Shown: positions 27,512 through 36,399, numbered from the stretch's first letter. The stretch: DNA of 64,000 bases from Candidatus Binatia bacterium (GCA_029243485.1 JAQWRY010000086.1:682001-746000); one strand, 5' to 3'. The notes: a model not told the origin generated them from the letters alone. A program made the numbers and translations.

Positions 27512-28321
27512 ATGACTTCTTCCCTCGCCTGGCTTCTCGCACCCGCGGTCCTGACGGCGGGGTTTTCTCTGCCCCTGGTCGACCGCCTCGTGTTCTTTCC
27601 GGATCGCGCGATGCCCGACACCCCTGCGGGGGTAGAGGACCGCTGGATCACCACGGAGGACGGCATCCGAATCCACGCCTGGTACCTGGCGGCGCCGGAG
27701 CCGGATGCGCCCACGGTTCTGTGGGCGCACGGCAACGGTGGGAACATCGGAGGGCGCTATGAGGTGCAGGCGACGCTCGCGCGGCGGGGTCTGAACGTGC
27801 TCGCGTATGACTACCGCGGGTACGGAAGAAGCGAAGGGAGCCCGAGTGAGGCCGGGGCCTATCTCGACTCCCATGCCGTCTTCGATTCGCTGACGGCATC
27901 GGGTGTGCCGGCATCGGAGATCGTTTGTCTGGGCGAGTCGCTCGGCGGCGCGGTCACCATCGAACTCGCGATGGCGCGGCCGTGCGCCGGTGTCGCCGTG
28001 GTCTCGACCTTTACGACGATCGCCGACGTGGCGCGCAGCCACTATGGCCCGCTCGCGTTTCTCGCGGCGGGTATCTTCGATTCGAAGGCGCGGGTAGGAG
28101 GCCTTAGGGTGCCGTACTTCGGCGCCCACGGGGATCGCGATGAAATCGTCGACTTTGCGCTGGGTGAAGCCCTGTTCGTGGCGGCCCCGGAGCCAAAGGA
28201 GTTTCTCCGGATCGACGGGGCGGGGCATAACGACATCTTCCAGTACCCGCAAGTCGCCGATGGAATCGCGGCGTTCGCCCGTCGGGTCTCCCATATTGCC
28301 CGGGAAGAGCCGAGCCCGTAG
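27512..28321 (+). CDS. Alpha/beta hydrolase (BEM46/YfhR-like)
   Basis: A 269-residue hydrolase with an N-terminal hydrophobic anchor (LAWLLAPAVLTAGFSLPLV). Family features: RLVFFPDRAMPDTP near residue 28, the oxyanion strand VLWAHGNGGNIGG, the loop YDYRGYGRSEGSPSE, the nucleophile elbow CLGESLGGAV, the acid in GAHGDRDEIVDF and the His in GAGHNDIF. This is the membrane-tethered serine-hydrolase group found in bacteria as YfhR and in eukaryotes as ABHD13/BEM46. The substrate is unknown. The ferritin-like gene follows after 22 bp, so the two may be cotranscribed. Confidence 0.87.
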   Translation: MTSSLAWLLAPAVLTAGFSLPLVDRLVFFPDRAMPDTPAGVEDRWITTEDGIRIHAWYLAAPEPDAPTVLWAHGNGGNIGGRYEVQATLARRGLNVLAYDYRGYGRSEGSPSEAGAYLDSHAVFDSLTASGVPASEIVCLGESLGGAVTIELAMARPCAGVAVVSTFTTIADVARSHYGPLAFLAAGIFDSKARVGGLRVPYFGAHGDRDEIVDFALGEALFVAAPEPKEFLRIDGAGHNDIFQYPQVADGIAAFARRVSHIAREEPSP

Positions 28322-28343
28322 GTTTCAGGGGAAGGAGATTCCT

Positions 28344-29360
28344 ATGGCCGGTACTGCCGTCAATACCCTCGAGGGGCTCGATCGCGAGCTCGAAACCATT
28401 CTTACGTCATTCGACACGAACTACACCTGGAACTACGCGAGCGTGAAGGATGGCCTCGGCCAGCTCTACGAGAAGGCGAAGCGCGAGCAGTGGAACAGCA
28501 CGACGCAGCTCGCGTGGGATACGAACGTCGATCCCGAGAGCGAGATCGTTCCGGATGTCGTAAACCCGCTCAGCGACTACGGTCCGTACAAGAAGCTGAA
28601 TGTGAAGGAGAAGGGGCGCCTTCGTCACGCGCAGATCGCATTGCAGCTCTCGCAATTCTTGCACGGGGAGCAGGGCGCGCTGATCGTGGCGTCGCAGCTC
28701 GTCGGTGGCGTGCCGTGGATCGAGGCGAAGTACTATGCGGGCTCCCAGACGATGGACGAAGCGCGCCACGTCGAGGTGTTCAGTCGGTACGTTCGCACGA
28801 AGCTCGAGTGGGAATGGCCGATCAACGACAGCTTGAAGGAACTTCTCGACGCGACGATTCAGGACAGTCGGTGGGACTTCAAGTATCTCGGCATGCAGAT
28901 CATGATCGAAGGGCTCGCGATGGCGGCCTTCGGGAACCTGTTTCAGTTGACTCAGGAGCCGCTCCTGAAAGAGCTCCTGCGCTACGTGATGCGGGACGAG
29001 GCGCGCCACGTCGCGTTCGGCGTGCTCTCCCTGCGCAACTACTACGACGACATGCCGGCGAACGAGTTGAAGGACCGTGAGGACTTCATCATCTACTCGT
29101 CGGAACTCATGCGTGATCGCCTGGTCGGGAAAGAGATCGCGAACGCGATGGGCTGGCCCGTGGATGAGGTGCAGGAACTCGTCTTGAATTCTCCATCCGG
29201 CGTGATGTTCCGCAGCATGCTCTTTCAGCGGATCGTTCCGAACCTGAAGAAGCTCGGGCTTCTCACGCCACGTGTGCGTGAGGCGTACACGCGTATGGGT
29301 CTGATCCAGTTCGAGGATTTCGATTCGGATCAGGCCGACCGCGAGCTCGGCTTCCAGTAG
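28344..29360 (+). CDS. Ferritin-like diiron protein
   Basis: A 338-residue all-helical protein starting at the ATG behind a strong GAAGGAG site (28331-28337). It shows two diiron ligand pairs: E-x-G-A-L near 110 with DEARHVEVF, and EGLAMAAFG with RDEARHVAFG. This is the E/ExxH arrangement of ferritin-like oxygenases (R2, acyl-ACP desaturase, AurF). The two DEARH blocks are typical of a bacterial family usually annotated ferritin-like domain protein. It likely activates O2 for oxidation of an organic substrate that cannot be named. No signal peptide. Confidence 0.85.
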   Translation: MAGTAVNTLEGLDRELETILTSFDTNYTWNYASVKDGLGQLYEKAKREQWNSTTQLAWDTNVDPESEIVPDVVNPLSDYGPYKKLNVKEKGRLRHAQIALQLSQFLHGEQGALIVASQLVGGVPWIEAKYYAGSQTMDEARHVEVFSRYVRTKLEWEWPINDSLKELLDATIQDSRWDFKYLGMQIMIEGLAMAAFGNLFQLTQEPLLKELLRYVMRDEARHVAFGVLSLRNYYDDMPANELKDREDFIIYSSELMRDRLVGKEIANAMGWPVDEVQELVLNSPSGVMFRSMLFQRIVPNLKKLGLLTPRVREAYTRMGLIQFEDFDSDQADRELGFQ

Positions 29361-29370
29361 GCTTAGGAGC

Positions 29371-29587
29371 TCAGTAGGTGACGCCGGTCTGGGTTGGGTC
29401 GTAGTAGACACCTAGCGCCGTCGTTCCGCCGGAGCTGTCCAGCGAGAATACAACCTGGCCTAAGCCGTCGTAGACGCACACCGTTCGGTGCGGCGTCCGG
29501 GTCGAGGTCGGGGGCCTTGTGCGCGCAGTAGCCGAGCCCGAAGACGACGGCGCACCCAAGCGTGAGCCCAAGGTAGAAGCGTCGCAT
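29371..29587 (-). pseudogene. Small membrane-anchored protein, frameshifted
   Basis: An ATG at 29587 starts MRRFYLGLTLGCAVVFGLGY, a membrane anchor or signal, continuing to about DPDAAP. The next frame then reads TVCVYDGLGQVVFSL and ends YYDPTQTGVTY at a TGA at 29371. Joining them requires a one-base correction near 29490. The product would be about 72 residues. The family is not recognised; the gene may be recently broken or carry a sequencing error. Confidence 0.42.
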
Positions 29588-29633
29588 CCCGTTCTTCTAG
29601 CGGGCTTCCGATCGATTGGGATACGGAAGGGGC

Positions 29634-30233
29634 ATGGACGTATTCGAAGCGATGGAGACGTGCCGCGCCATGCGGTACCTGAAGCCGGATCCGGTTCCCG
29701 AGGATTCGATTCGCAAGGTGATCCACGCGGCGACACGCGCCTCGAATCCTGGCAACAGCCAGGGGTGGGAGTTCGTCATTCTCCGAGACCCCGATGCGAA
29801 GGCGCGGATCGCAACGGCCCTGCGCGACGTCATGCATCCGATCATCGACGAGATGGCGGCAGGCGACCCGAGCGCCGGCGGGCGCCGCATGTACGGCAGC
29901 GTGAAGCACCTGATGGACAGCTTCGAGATGGTTCCGGTCTGGATCTTCGTTTGTGGGCGGGTGGTCTACCCGCGTGAGAACCCCCTCCCGGAACTGGTCC
30001 CGGCCGCGGTCTACCCCGCGTCCCAGAACCTCATCGTCGCGGCGCGGGCTCTGGGGCTGGGCACGACGTTTACGACCTTCCACACGATGGTCGAACCCGT
30101 TGTTCGCGAGGTCCTGGAACTGCCCGACGAACTGAGGCTGGGCGTGATGATCGCGCTGGGGTGGCCTGAGCGGCCCTTCGGCCCCGTCCGCCGGAAGCCG
30201 CTCGACGAGGTCCTCCACTGGGATCGCTGGTAG
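29634..30233 (+). CDS. Nitroreductase-family FMN oxidoreductase
   Basis: A 199-residue protein. The N-terminal VFEAMETCRAMRYLKPDPVP has the R-x-x-R FMN phosphate-binding start, NPGNSQGWEFVILRD is the family N-x-Q-W loop, and ALGLGTTFTTF and PVRRKPLDEVLHWDRW close the fold. The ATG at 29634 sits behind GGAAGGGG; a TTG at 29616 is the alternative. Members reduce nitro groups, quinones or flavins with NAD(P)H. The true substrate is unknown. It stands alone between the ferritin-like gene and the acyl-CoA synthetase. Confidence 0.9.
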   Translation: MDVFEAMETCRAMRYLKPDPVPEDSIRKVIHAATRASNPGNSQGWEFVILRDPDAKARIATALRDVMHPIIDEMAAGDPSAGGRRMYGSVKHLMDSFEMVPVWIFVCGRVVYPRENPLPELVPAAVYPASQNLIVAARALGLGTTFTTFHTMVEPVVREVLELPDELRLGVMIALGWPERPFGPVRRKPLDEVLHWDRW

Positions 30234-30355
30234 CCCCGCGCCCGGTAGTGGCTCGCGTGCCCCTATCGTGCACATCACAAGCCCACGCCTCGGAGTCGGG
30301 CCTGCCCAGCGGGGGGTGGCTCGACACGGGGGTCGGTCCTGATTAGACCACGGGC

Positions 30356-31972
30356 ATGAGTTTACGAGGCACCGGTCAGGGCGGCCCCATCATCAGGGCG
30401 GCTGAAGTCGTAACGGTTCTAAGCGGAGCGGGTTTCTTCAGCCCGAGCTTCCTGCGCGGCGTCGCCGCCGGTTCGAAGAAATTCGGGACGACGACGGCCG
30501 GCGGGTTCTACGGCAGTGCCCTGCGGAATCCCGACGGGATCGGTCTCATCGACGATGCCGGTTCGCTCACGTTCGGGGAGGTCGATCAGCAGTCCAACGC
30601 GATTGCACGTGCGCTGCGAGAGGTGGGGGTGAAGCCCGGCGACGGGGTCGGCCTCTTCGCTCGGAATCATCGTGGTTTCGTTCGGGCGCAGGGCGCTCTC
30701 GAGAAGCTCGGTGCCAACACGCTTTTGCTGAACACGGGTTTCGCCGCACCCCAGCTTCGCGAAGTCTGCGAACGCGAAGGCACTCGGGTCATTCTTTACG
30801 ACGAGGAGTTCCGTTCGGTCGTCGAAGAAGGGACGCCCGATGTCACTCGCTTCGTCACGTACAATGACTCGGAGTCGCCCGAGACCACGCTGGATCAGCT
30901 CATCGCCTCGCACGACGGCTCGGAGATCGACGCTCCGCCGAAGCCGGGTCGCACGACGATCCTCACGTCCGGCACGACGGGCACGCCGAAGGGGGCTCGG
31001 CGTGAGGCGAAGGCCCAGAGCCTGGATGCCCTGATCGGGCTCATGGGGCGCATCCCGATGTGGGTCGGAATGCGGACGCTCGTTGCGGCACCTACGTTCC
31101 ACTCCTGGGGCGGCGTGCATCTCCTGACGGGCTCGAACATCGGCGCGACGATCTGCTTGCGTCGACGCTTTGACCCGGAAGACACCCTGAAGACGATCTC
31201 GGAGCTCAAACCCGAAGGTCTGATCGTCGTCCCGGTGATGATGCAGCGAATCCTCGAGCTCGGCCCGGATGTCATCAAGAAGTACGACACGTCGTCGTTG
31301 AAGATCGTCGCTGCGAGCGGCTCGGCCCTGCCGGGCGAGCTCGCGCTCCGCTGGATGGACACGTTCGGGGACAACGTTTTCAACCTCTACGGCTCGACCG
31401 AGGTTGCGCACGCTTCGATCGCGATGCCGGACGAGCTCCGCTCGGCGCCGGGCACCGCGGGTCGCCCGCCGCGAGGCGTCGTCGTGCGGCTCTTCGACGA
31501 GAACGGCAAGGAAGTGCCTCAGGGCTCGACCGGGAGGATCTTCGTCGGCAACGACAACCAGTTCGACGGCTACACTGGCGGTGGGAACAAGGAGTTCATC
31601 GACGGGCTGATGTCGAGCGGCGACGTCGGTCACTTCGATGAGAACGGCCTCTTGTTCGTCGATGGTCGCGATGACGACATGATCATCTCCGGCGGTGAGA
31701 ACGTCTTCCCGCGTGAGGTCGAAGATCTCCTCGCCAATCACGATGCGGTCGTCGAGGCTGCGGTCATTGGTGTCCCGGATCCCGAATTCGGTCAGCGCCT
31801 CAAAGGCTTTGTGGTTCTGAAGGATGGCGGCGGCGCGGACGAATCGATCCTTAAGGACTACGTGAAGACGAACCTGGCCCGGTACAAGGTGCCGCGCGAG
31901 ATCGTCTTCCTCGACGCGCTCCCGCGAAATCCGACGGGCAAGGTCCTGAAGCGGCAGCTGATCGAGGAGTGA
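30356..31972 (+). CDS. AMP-binding acyl-CoA synthetase (FadD-like)
   Basis: A 538-residue ATP-dependent ligase that forms an acyl-adenylate and then an acyl-CoA. Signatures: the P-loop TILTSGTTGTPKGARR near residue 202, FNLYGSTEVAHASIA (YGSTE), the hinge VDGRDDDMIISGGENVFPRE, and the catalytic lysine in NPTGKVLKRQ near the end. The N-terminal LRNPDGIGLIDDAGSLTFGE matches the long-chain/steroid acyl-CoA synthetases common in actinobacteria and deltaproteobacteria. It ends with a GTGA overlap into a small gene and lies upstream of an OprB porin. Confidence 0.93.
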   Translation: MSLRGTGQGGPIIRAAEVVTVLSGAGFFSPSFLRGVAAGSKKFGTTTAGGFYGSALRNPDGIGLIDDAGSLTFGEVDQQSNAIARALREVGVKPGDGVGLFARNHRGFVRAQGALEKLGANTLLLNTGFAAPQLREVCEREGTRVILYDEEFRSVVEEGTPDVTRFVTYNDSESPETTLDQLIASHDGSEIDAPPKPGRTTILTSGTTGTPKGARREAKAQSLDALIGLMGRIPMWVGMRTLVAAPTFHSWGGVHLLTGSNIGATICLRRRFDPEDTLKTISELKPEGLIVVPVMMQRILELGPDVIKKYDTSSLKIVAASGSALPGELALRWMDTFGDNVFNLYGSTEVAHASIAMPDELRSAPGTAGRPPRGVVVRLFDENGKEVPQGSTGRIFVGNDNQFDGYTGGGNKEFIDGLMSSGDVGHFDENGLLFVDGRDDDMIISGGENVFPREVEDLLANHDAVVEAAVIGVPDPEFGQRLKGFVVLKDGGGADESILKDYVKTNLARYKVPREIVFLDALPRNPTGKVLKRQLIEE

Positions 31973-32223
31973 AGCACATTTCAGAGCCGCGGCTCGGCCA
32001 ACTGGAGCCACTGTTGGTTGCACTTCGGAAGGTTGATGGCCTCACCGAGAAGAAGCGGGGCGTCTTCTATCGGAAGTCTCATGCGTTCCTCCATTTCCAT
32101 GAAGATCCGGCCGGCTTGTTCGCGGACGTGCGGCTCGACGCAGCGGAGTTCGCCCGCTTCGACGTGCCCAAGCGCCGGGGGCAGAATCGGCTCGTCTCGA
32201 GGGTCCGTGCGGCGCTCCCCTGA
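31969..32223 (+). CDS. Small conserved-looking protein, function unknown
   Basis: An 84-residue soluble protein whose GTG start overlaps the stop of the acyl-CoA synthetase gene (GTGA), strong support for a real, coupled gene. The sequence alternates charged and aromatic residues (KSHAFLHFHEDPAGLFADVR, EFARFDVPKRRGQNRL) and looks like a small alpha/beta protein of the DUF5519 or MmcQ/YjbR kind, but I cannot assign it with confidence. No membrane segment or cysteines. Confidence 0.62.
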   Translation: MKHISEPRLGQLEPLLVALRKVDGLTEKKRGVFYRKSHAFLHFHEDPAGLFADVRLDAAEFARFDVPKRRGQNRLVSRVRAALP

Positions 32224-32278
32224 GGTTTCCGAGCGCGGCTTTCGCACCGCCTTTGGGAAACACGTGTTTCGGAGGAGA

Positions 32279-33553
32279 ATGGGAACCGTGGGGGAGGCGG
32301 GCGGTCTGAGGCGGGGGGCGTGGCATGCGCTCGTGGTCGTTGCGTTCGGGCTTTGCACGACCCCGGCGTACGCCCATTTCCTCGACCGGTTCCTGCCGTT
32401 TTCTCCCGAGCAGTCCGACCAGTGTGCGTCGGGTGATTGGGCCGGGCACCGAAATCGTCTCTACGACGCCGGCGTCAATCTGACGGGCGACTACGCCGCG
32501 TCGTTCCTCGGGAATCCCGTCGGCGGGCAGGCTCGTGGGTTCGCCTACGCGGGCATGTTCACGCTCGGGGTCGACTTCGACCTCGAGAAGCTCGTCGGTT
32601 TCACTGGTTCGAGCGTCTACACGTCGCTTGCGTGGGCGACGGGGCGAAGTCTGTCGACCGAGTACATCGGCAACGACTTCGCGGCATCGACGATCTTCGG
32701 GGGAGACTCGTTGCGGCTCTACCGGATGTACGTGCAGCAGAAGGTGTTCGACGGCGACGTCGTCTTCCGCGCCGGCCGGATCGTGACCGGAAACGACTTC
32801 GCGGTTTCGCCCCTCTACAACGTGTTCCTGAGTCTCTCGATGAACGGGAATCCGGTCAGCCTTCTCTTGAACGACTCGGCGTTTCAGGCGATCCCGCTCG
32901 CGGCGTGGGGAGCGCGGGTGGCTTACGCGCACGGCGACTCCGGCTGGTACGCACGCTTCGGAGCCTACAATGGCTCCGCCCGAGAACTCGGTCTCGGTTC
33001 GGCGCACGGGGTTGATTTCGGTTTCGATCCCGCCGTCAGCACACTGCTCATCGGGGAGAGCGGCGTGAAGGTTCCGGCGGCGACGGGCGCGCTCGCGGGC
33101 CAGTACCGAATCGGCGGTTACTTCGACACCGGTGCGCTGCCGACGCTGGCCGATCCCGATGAGACTGGGCACGGGCTGTACACGGTCTACGCGCTCGTCG
33201 ATCAGCAGCTCACGCAACACGAGAATTGCGATGATCCCGCGCGGGGCCTTTCGGCCTTCGCCGCCTTCGCCGCTGCACCACGGCAGGAGCTGAGTCTGAT
33301 CTCGTACTTCGGTGCGGCCGGGCTCGTCTACAAGGGCCTGATCGACGGGCGAGGCGACGACCAACTCGGGATCAATCTCGCGTACGGGGCGATTAGCTCC
33401 GCCTCCGAGGGCAGCTACGAGATGGCGACCGAACTCACCTACGTCGTCGCGGTCACCCCTTGGATGACCGTGCAGCCCGACGTCCAGGTAATCGTGCACC
33501 CCGGGATCCCCACGACCCTCGTCGTGGGGGGCGCGATCAACATGGGTTTCTAG
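32279..33553 (+). CDS. OprB-family outer-membrane porin
   Basis: A 424-residue beta-barrel. The ATG at 32279 follows GGAGGAG at 32271. The signal peptide (LVVVAFGLCTTPAYA) precedes CASGDWAGHRNRLYDAGVNL, the typical GDWGGxRxxLxxxGI start of carbohydrate-selective porins. Alternating amphipathic strands continue to a terminal Phe (VVGGAINMGF), the usual outer-membrane sorting signal. It probably lets sugars or other solutes cross the outer membrane and shows that the host is diderm. Family members often sit near degradation genes, but no transporter is adjacent here. Confidence 0.92.
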   Translation: MGTVGEAGGLRRGAWHALVVVAFGLCTTPAYAHFLDRFLPFSPEQSDQCASGDWAGHRNRLYDAGVNLTGDYAASFLGNPVGGQARGFAYAGMFTLGVDFDLEKLVGFTGSSVYTSLAWATGRSLSTEYIGNDFAASTIFGGDSLRLYRMYVQQKVFDGDVVFRAGRIVTGNDFAVSPLYNVFLSLSMNGNPVSLLLNDSAFQAIPLAAWGARVAYAHGDSGWYARFGAYNGSARELGLGSAHGVDFGFDPAVSTLLIGESGVKVPAATGALAGQYRIGGYFDTGALPTLADPDETGHGLYTVYALVDQQLTQHENCDDPARGLSAFAAFAAAPRQELSLISYFGAAGLVYKGLIDGRGDDQLGINLAYGAISSASEGSYEMATELTYVVAVTPWMTVQPDVQVIVHPGIPTTLVVGGAINMGF

Positions 33554-33560
33554 ACGGCCC

Positions 33561-33668
33561 CTGATCGCGCAGGGTGTCGGAGATCGTGAGCCCCGCGGGG
33601 TCGTCCGCTGTGTGCTGGATTCGACGGCCAGACGAGATCCTGCGCGTCGCCCGGTTCAGATCGATTTG
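33561..33668 (-). pseudogene. Flagellin N-terminal fragment
   Basis: On the minus strand, LNRATRRISSGRRIQHTADD followed by PAGLTISDTLRDQ closely matches the N-terminal D0/D1 motif of flagellins (SSGLRINSAADDAAGLAIS). Only about 36 residues resemble flagellin; neither the start nor the rest of the protein is present. It lies within the 313-bp gap between the OprB gene and the next gene, where no other gene is visible. Confidence 0.7.
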
Positions 33669-33866
33669 GCCCGCTTCGAGGACAACTCGCTCGAGACGCT
33701 GTTCACCAGCCCGTTCGTACCAACCGTGGTAAGCGATCTCGACGGGGTTCACTCCCTGTTGAAGGAAGGCCCGTGGGGCTTCAGCGGAACCAGGCTCGAA
33801 TAGTCGTCTCTCCCTCGCGTCTCACTCAATGAAGGCAGTGAGAAAGAGGAAAGAGAGGACAGAGTC

Positions 33867-34586
33867 ATGGCAGATGCAGCAACACTGGTGGCGCAGGTGC
33901 GCCGGGAAGTCGAACCGACCGAGGTCGGAATCACGCAGCACCCGTACATCGAAACCGTCTCCTCGGGTCGTGCGACCATCGAGGGGCTGAGAGCGCTGCC
34001 CGGCCACCAGTATCACGTCATGCAGAGCATGATCCGCTCGTCCGAGCGGCTGGTCGAACGGTTCGGCGACACGGAGAACGGCCCCTTCTTCCGGCGACGT
34101 CTCGAAGGTGCGAAAGCCGCCGCCGAAGAACTGCCGGACTTCGCCAAGGCGCTCGGAATGTCGGAGGCCGACCTTCGAAGCTTTGAGCCGCGCCGCGGCG
34201 GGTTCACCTACGCCACTTACTTTGCCTGGCTGGCGGAGCAGGGCACCGCCGCCGAGGTCGCGATCGTGTCGCTCGTGAACCTCCCCGTGTGGGGCGCAGC
34301 GTGCGGTCGATTGAGCCGCGGGCTCTACGCCTTCTACGGCCTCGGCCCGAAGGACACGCGGGTGCTGAGTCGGTTCGCAGCGATGCCGACCTCGTCCGAT
34401 GAGATGCAACGCATCGTCCAGGACGGATTGGATGAGGGCGTCGCACCAAAAGCTCTCGCCCGCGCCGCTCGTCTCGTGGAAGAGTACGAGAAGGAGTTCT
34501 GGGACGCCCTGGCCGAAGTGGACGATGCCTACCGAGCCTGGCCGCCGGCAGCCCAGGCCGCGCAGGTCGAACACGCGGCCGCCTGA
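33867..34586 (+). CDS. Haem-oxygenase-like (TenA/PqqC superfamily) helical protein
   Basis: A 239-residue all-helical cytosolic protein. Features such as ITQHPYIETVSSGRATIEGL near residue 23 (the HPFV/HPWVxxL-like start of TenA and PqqC relatives), a central FAWLAEQGTAAEVAIV, and a C-terminal EEYEKEFWDALAEVDDAYRA suggest the haem-oxygenase fold. The active-site Cys of thiaminase II is not evident at its usual place, so thiaminase activity should not be assumed. A purine-rich AGAAAGAGGAAAGAGAGG stretch precedes the ATG. It converges on the histidine kinase gene. Confidence 0.68.
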   Translation: MADAATLVAQVRREVEPTEVGITQHPYIETVSSGRATIEGLRALPGHQYHVMQSMIRSSERLVERFGDTENGPFFRRRLEGAKAAAEELPDFAKALGMSEADLRSFEPRRGGFTYATYFAWLAEQGTAAEVAIVSLVNLPVWGAACGRLSRGLYAFYGLGPKDTRVLSRFAAMPTSSDEMQRIVQDGLDEGVAPKALARAARLVEEYEKEFWDALAEVDDAYRAWPPAAQAAQVEHAAA

Positions 34587-34620
34587 TCGCGGCGCCGGGG
34601 TGCTCGGGTCGACCGGGGCT

Positions 34621-35862
34621 TCAGCTCAGGTCGACCCGCACGATCGTCCCACCGCCGGGTCTCTCGAGGCAGAGCGCGTCGCCTCCGTGGTGGCGAGCGA
34701 TCTCCCGCACGAGGGCGAGGCCCAGGCCGACGCCTCCGTCGCGTCCCTCGGAGTGATCCGCGCTTCGGTAGAACGCTTCGAAGATTCGTTCGCGATCTTC
34801 GGGGCGGACCCCCGGGCCGCGGTCGGCGATTTCGATGCGTCCACCGCGTTGTCCGAGAGTGTGAACGGACGCCTCGATCTTCGAACCGCCGCCGTGTCGC
34901 TGTGCATTCTGTAGGAGGTTGCGAATCAGCCGCCGCAACAGCCGGGGGTCGCCCTGGACGACGGTGGTCTCCCCGCTCGTGTTCGCATCGAGGTGCGCGC
35001 CCTCCTCGGCGAGGATGCCGAGAAGTTCGACGGGTTCGCGTGGCTTCGCCGGGGCGCCTTCGAGCTGCGCCGTTTGCAGAAGATCTTCGATGACCTCGTC
35101 GAGCTCCCCGATGTCGGCTGCGGCCTCGTCGCGGAGCCCGGGTGAGGCCCTGGCCGATAGTAGTTCGACGGCGACGCGCAGTCGGGCCAGGGGTGTGCGC
35201 AGTTCGTGGGAGGCGCTCGCGAGCATCCGTCGCTGTGTCCCAACGAGGCTATCGATCCGCTCGGCAGCGTTGTTGAAGCTCGTTGCGAGTTCGGCGACTT
35301 CGTCGCGTCCTTCGACGGCCACGCGGGCGGATAGGTCGCCTGCGCCCAGTTTCTCGACCCCGGCGCGCAGTCGTTCCAGCCGCCGGGTGATCCGGCGCGA
35401 GAGGGGAAGGGCCCCGAGCGCGACGATACCCGCGAAGACCAGGAGGCCGACCGGCCAACGGTAGGAGCTGCGAAAGTCGTCGTGGCGCAGGGAGAGCGCG
35501 AGCCAACGTCCGTCCTCGAGCCGCACGGCGAGCCCTGGTGGCCCGGGGCGGCGGATCCAGTGGGCGGGCCCGCGGTCCGTCACGGGGGGGCCGACCTGTT
35601 CGCCTGTGGAGGCGAGGGCCGTGCCATCGGCGGTCCAGATCGTCGCATCGAGTCCCAGCCGGTCTGCCTGCTGGTCGAGGCTCTGCTGCAGTTCGGGGCC
35701 GGTCGCCGGCAGCTCGCCGGCTACCATCCGGGCGGCCGCGGTGATCGGACGCGGGGGCGGTCGGCGAGACCGGTAGACCCAATCGGGAATCACCGCCACG
35801 GCGATCAGGAGCAGGGTGATCGCGACGAACGCGAAGTAGATCTGGTGGTAGAGGCGCCTCAT
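34621..35862 (-). CDS. Sensor histidine kinase
   Basis: A 413-residue kinase from the ATG at 35862. N-terminal helix (FAFVAITLLLIAVAVIPDWV), a periplasmic sensor of about 100 residues, second helix near 137-155, HAMP, then HisKA with the phospho-acceptor H219 in SASHELRTPLARL and an HATPase domain (NLLQNAQRHGG, DRGPGVRPEDRERIF, GGVGLGLALVREIARHHGG). The architecture is that of CpxA-like envelope sensors. It overlaps by ATGA the remnant of its response regulator, whose receiver core is missing, so its cognate output is gone or is supplied elsewhere. Confidence 0.93.
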   Translation of the reverse strand: MRRLYHQIYFAFVAITLLLIAVAVIPDWVYRSRRPPPRPITAAARMVAGELPATGPELQQSLDQQADRLGLDATIWTADGTALASTGEQVGPPVTDRGPAHWIRRPGPPGLAVRLEDGRWLALSLRHDDFRSSYRWPVGLLVFAGIVALGALPLSRRITRRLERLRAGVEKLGAGDLSARVAVEGRDEVAELATSFNNAAERIDSLVGTQRRMLASASHELRTPLARLRVAVELLSARASPGLRDEAAADIGELDEVIEDLLQTAQLEGAPAKPREPVELLGILAEEGAHLDANTSGETTVVQGDPRLLRRLIRNLLQNAQRHGGGSKIEASVHTLGQRGGRIEIADRGPGVRPEDRERIFEAFYRSADHSEGRDGGVGLGLALVREIARHHGGDALCLERPGGGTIVRVDLS

Positions 35863-36035
35863 TTGGTCAGTCCTGCGCTCGCCCCGATCCCCGCCCTTGT
35901 GCCGCGGCGGGCGAGGTCCAGTCTGCCCGCCGCTTCGCCGCGCCGTTCGACTTCGAGGCCATTCTCCCCGAGGCACGTTTGGAGCATTCCGGCGAGACGC
36001 AAGTCTTCCTCGATCAGCAGGATTCGCTCGGTCAC
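35859..36035 (-). pseudogene. Response-regulator remnant, internally deleted
   Basis: A GTG at 36035 begins VTERILLIEEDLRLAGMLQT, the start of a CheY-like receiver with its acidic pair. The frame then runs GENGLEVERRGEAAGRLDLA and ends after 58 residues at a TGA that overlaps the kinase ATG (ATGA). An OmpR-type regulator is about 225 residues; the phospho-acceptor Asp and the DNA-binding domain are absent. The reading frame through to the kinase is kept, as expected from an in-frame internal deletion. Confidence 0.7.
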
Positions 36036-36057
36036 CGGTTGCTCATGCCACGGACGC

Positions 36058-36258
36058 CTAGTGGTGCCAACGCTCGGCCATCTGCGCGAGCTCGACCCGT
36101 CGCTCGGGGGTGAGGCCGCCGGCGACGTCAGCCAACGACGTGAGGATCTGCTCGGAGGCGACCGTCATGTCCGCGAGCTTCTCCGCCCGCACTGTTTCGA
36201 GCGCGGCGCGGTCGGCGTCGGCGCCTGTGATCGCCGCGACGAATTGCTCGGCCGGGAC
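36058..36258 (-). pseudogene. Spy/CpxP-family chaperone C-terminal fragment
   Basis: The stretch from VPAEQFVAAITGADADRAAL to LADVAGGLTPERRVELAQMA, ending in ERWHH and a TAG, has the LTPEQR-like motif and His-rich end of Spy/CpxP periplasmic proteins. Only about 66 C-terminal residues remain, joined in frame to an unrelated patatin fragment. It lies 22 bp upstream of the response-regulator remnant, so the ancestral order was Spy-regulator-kinase, as in Cpx-type envelope stress systems. Confidence 0.6.
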
Positions 36259-36399
36259 CCGGCCGATGAGGCTCAGGACGAGCCACTTCGGGCCGCCCGA
36301 TGCGCCGAGGAGAGTGGAGTACGTGTTCGGGTCGAAGCCACCGTCTCGCAATCGGGAAAGGGCCCCGCGTGCAGCACGGATCGTCAGCTTGGAAGGCGT
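36259..36399 (-). pseudogene. Patatin-like phospholipase N-terminal fragment
   Basis: PPTPSKLTIRAARGALSRLR then GGFDPNTYSTLLGASGGPKW and LVLSLIGR resemble the first 45 residues of a patatin-like acyl-hydrolase family (LTIRAG...GAAGGPKWLVL). No start codon fits well, and the lipase motif GxSxG and the rest of the protein are absent, because the frame continues directly into the Spy/CpxP fragment. A deletion probably fused the two. Confidence 0.55.
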
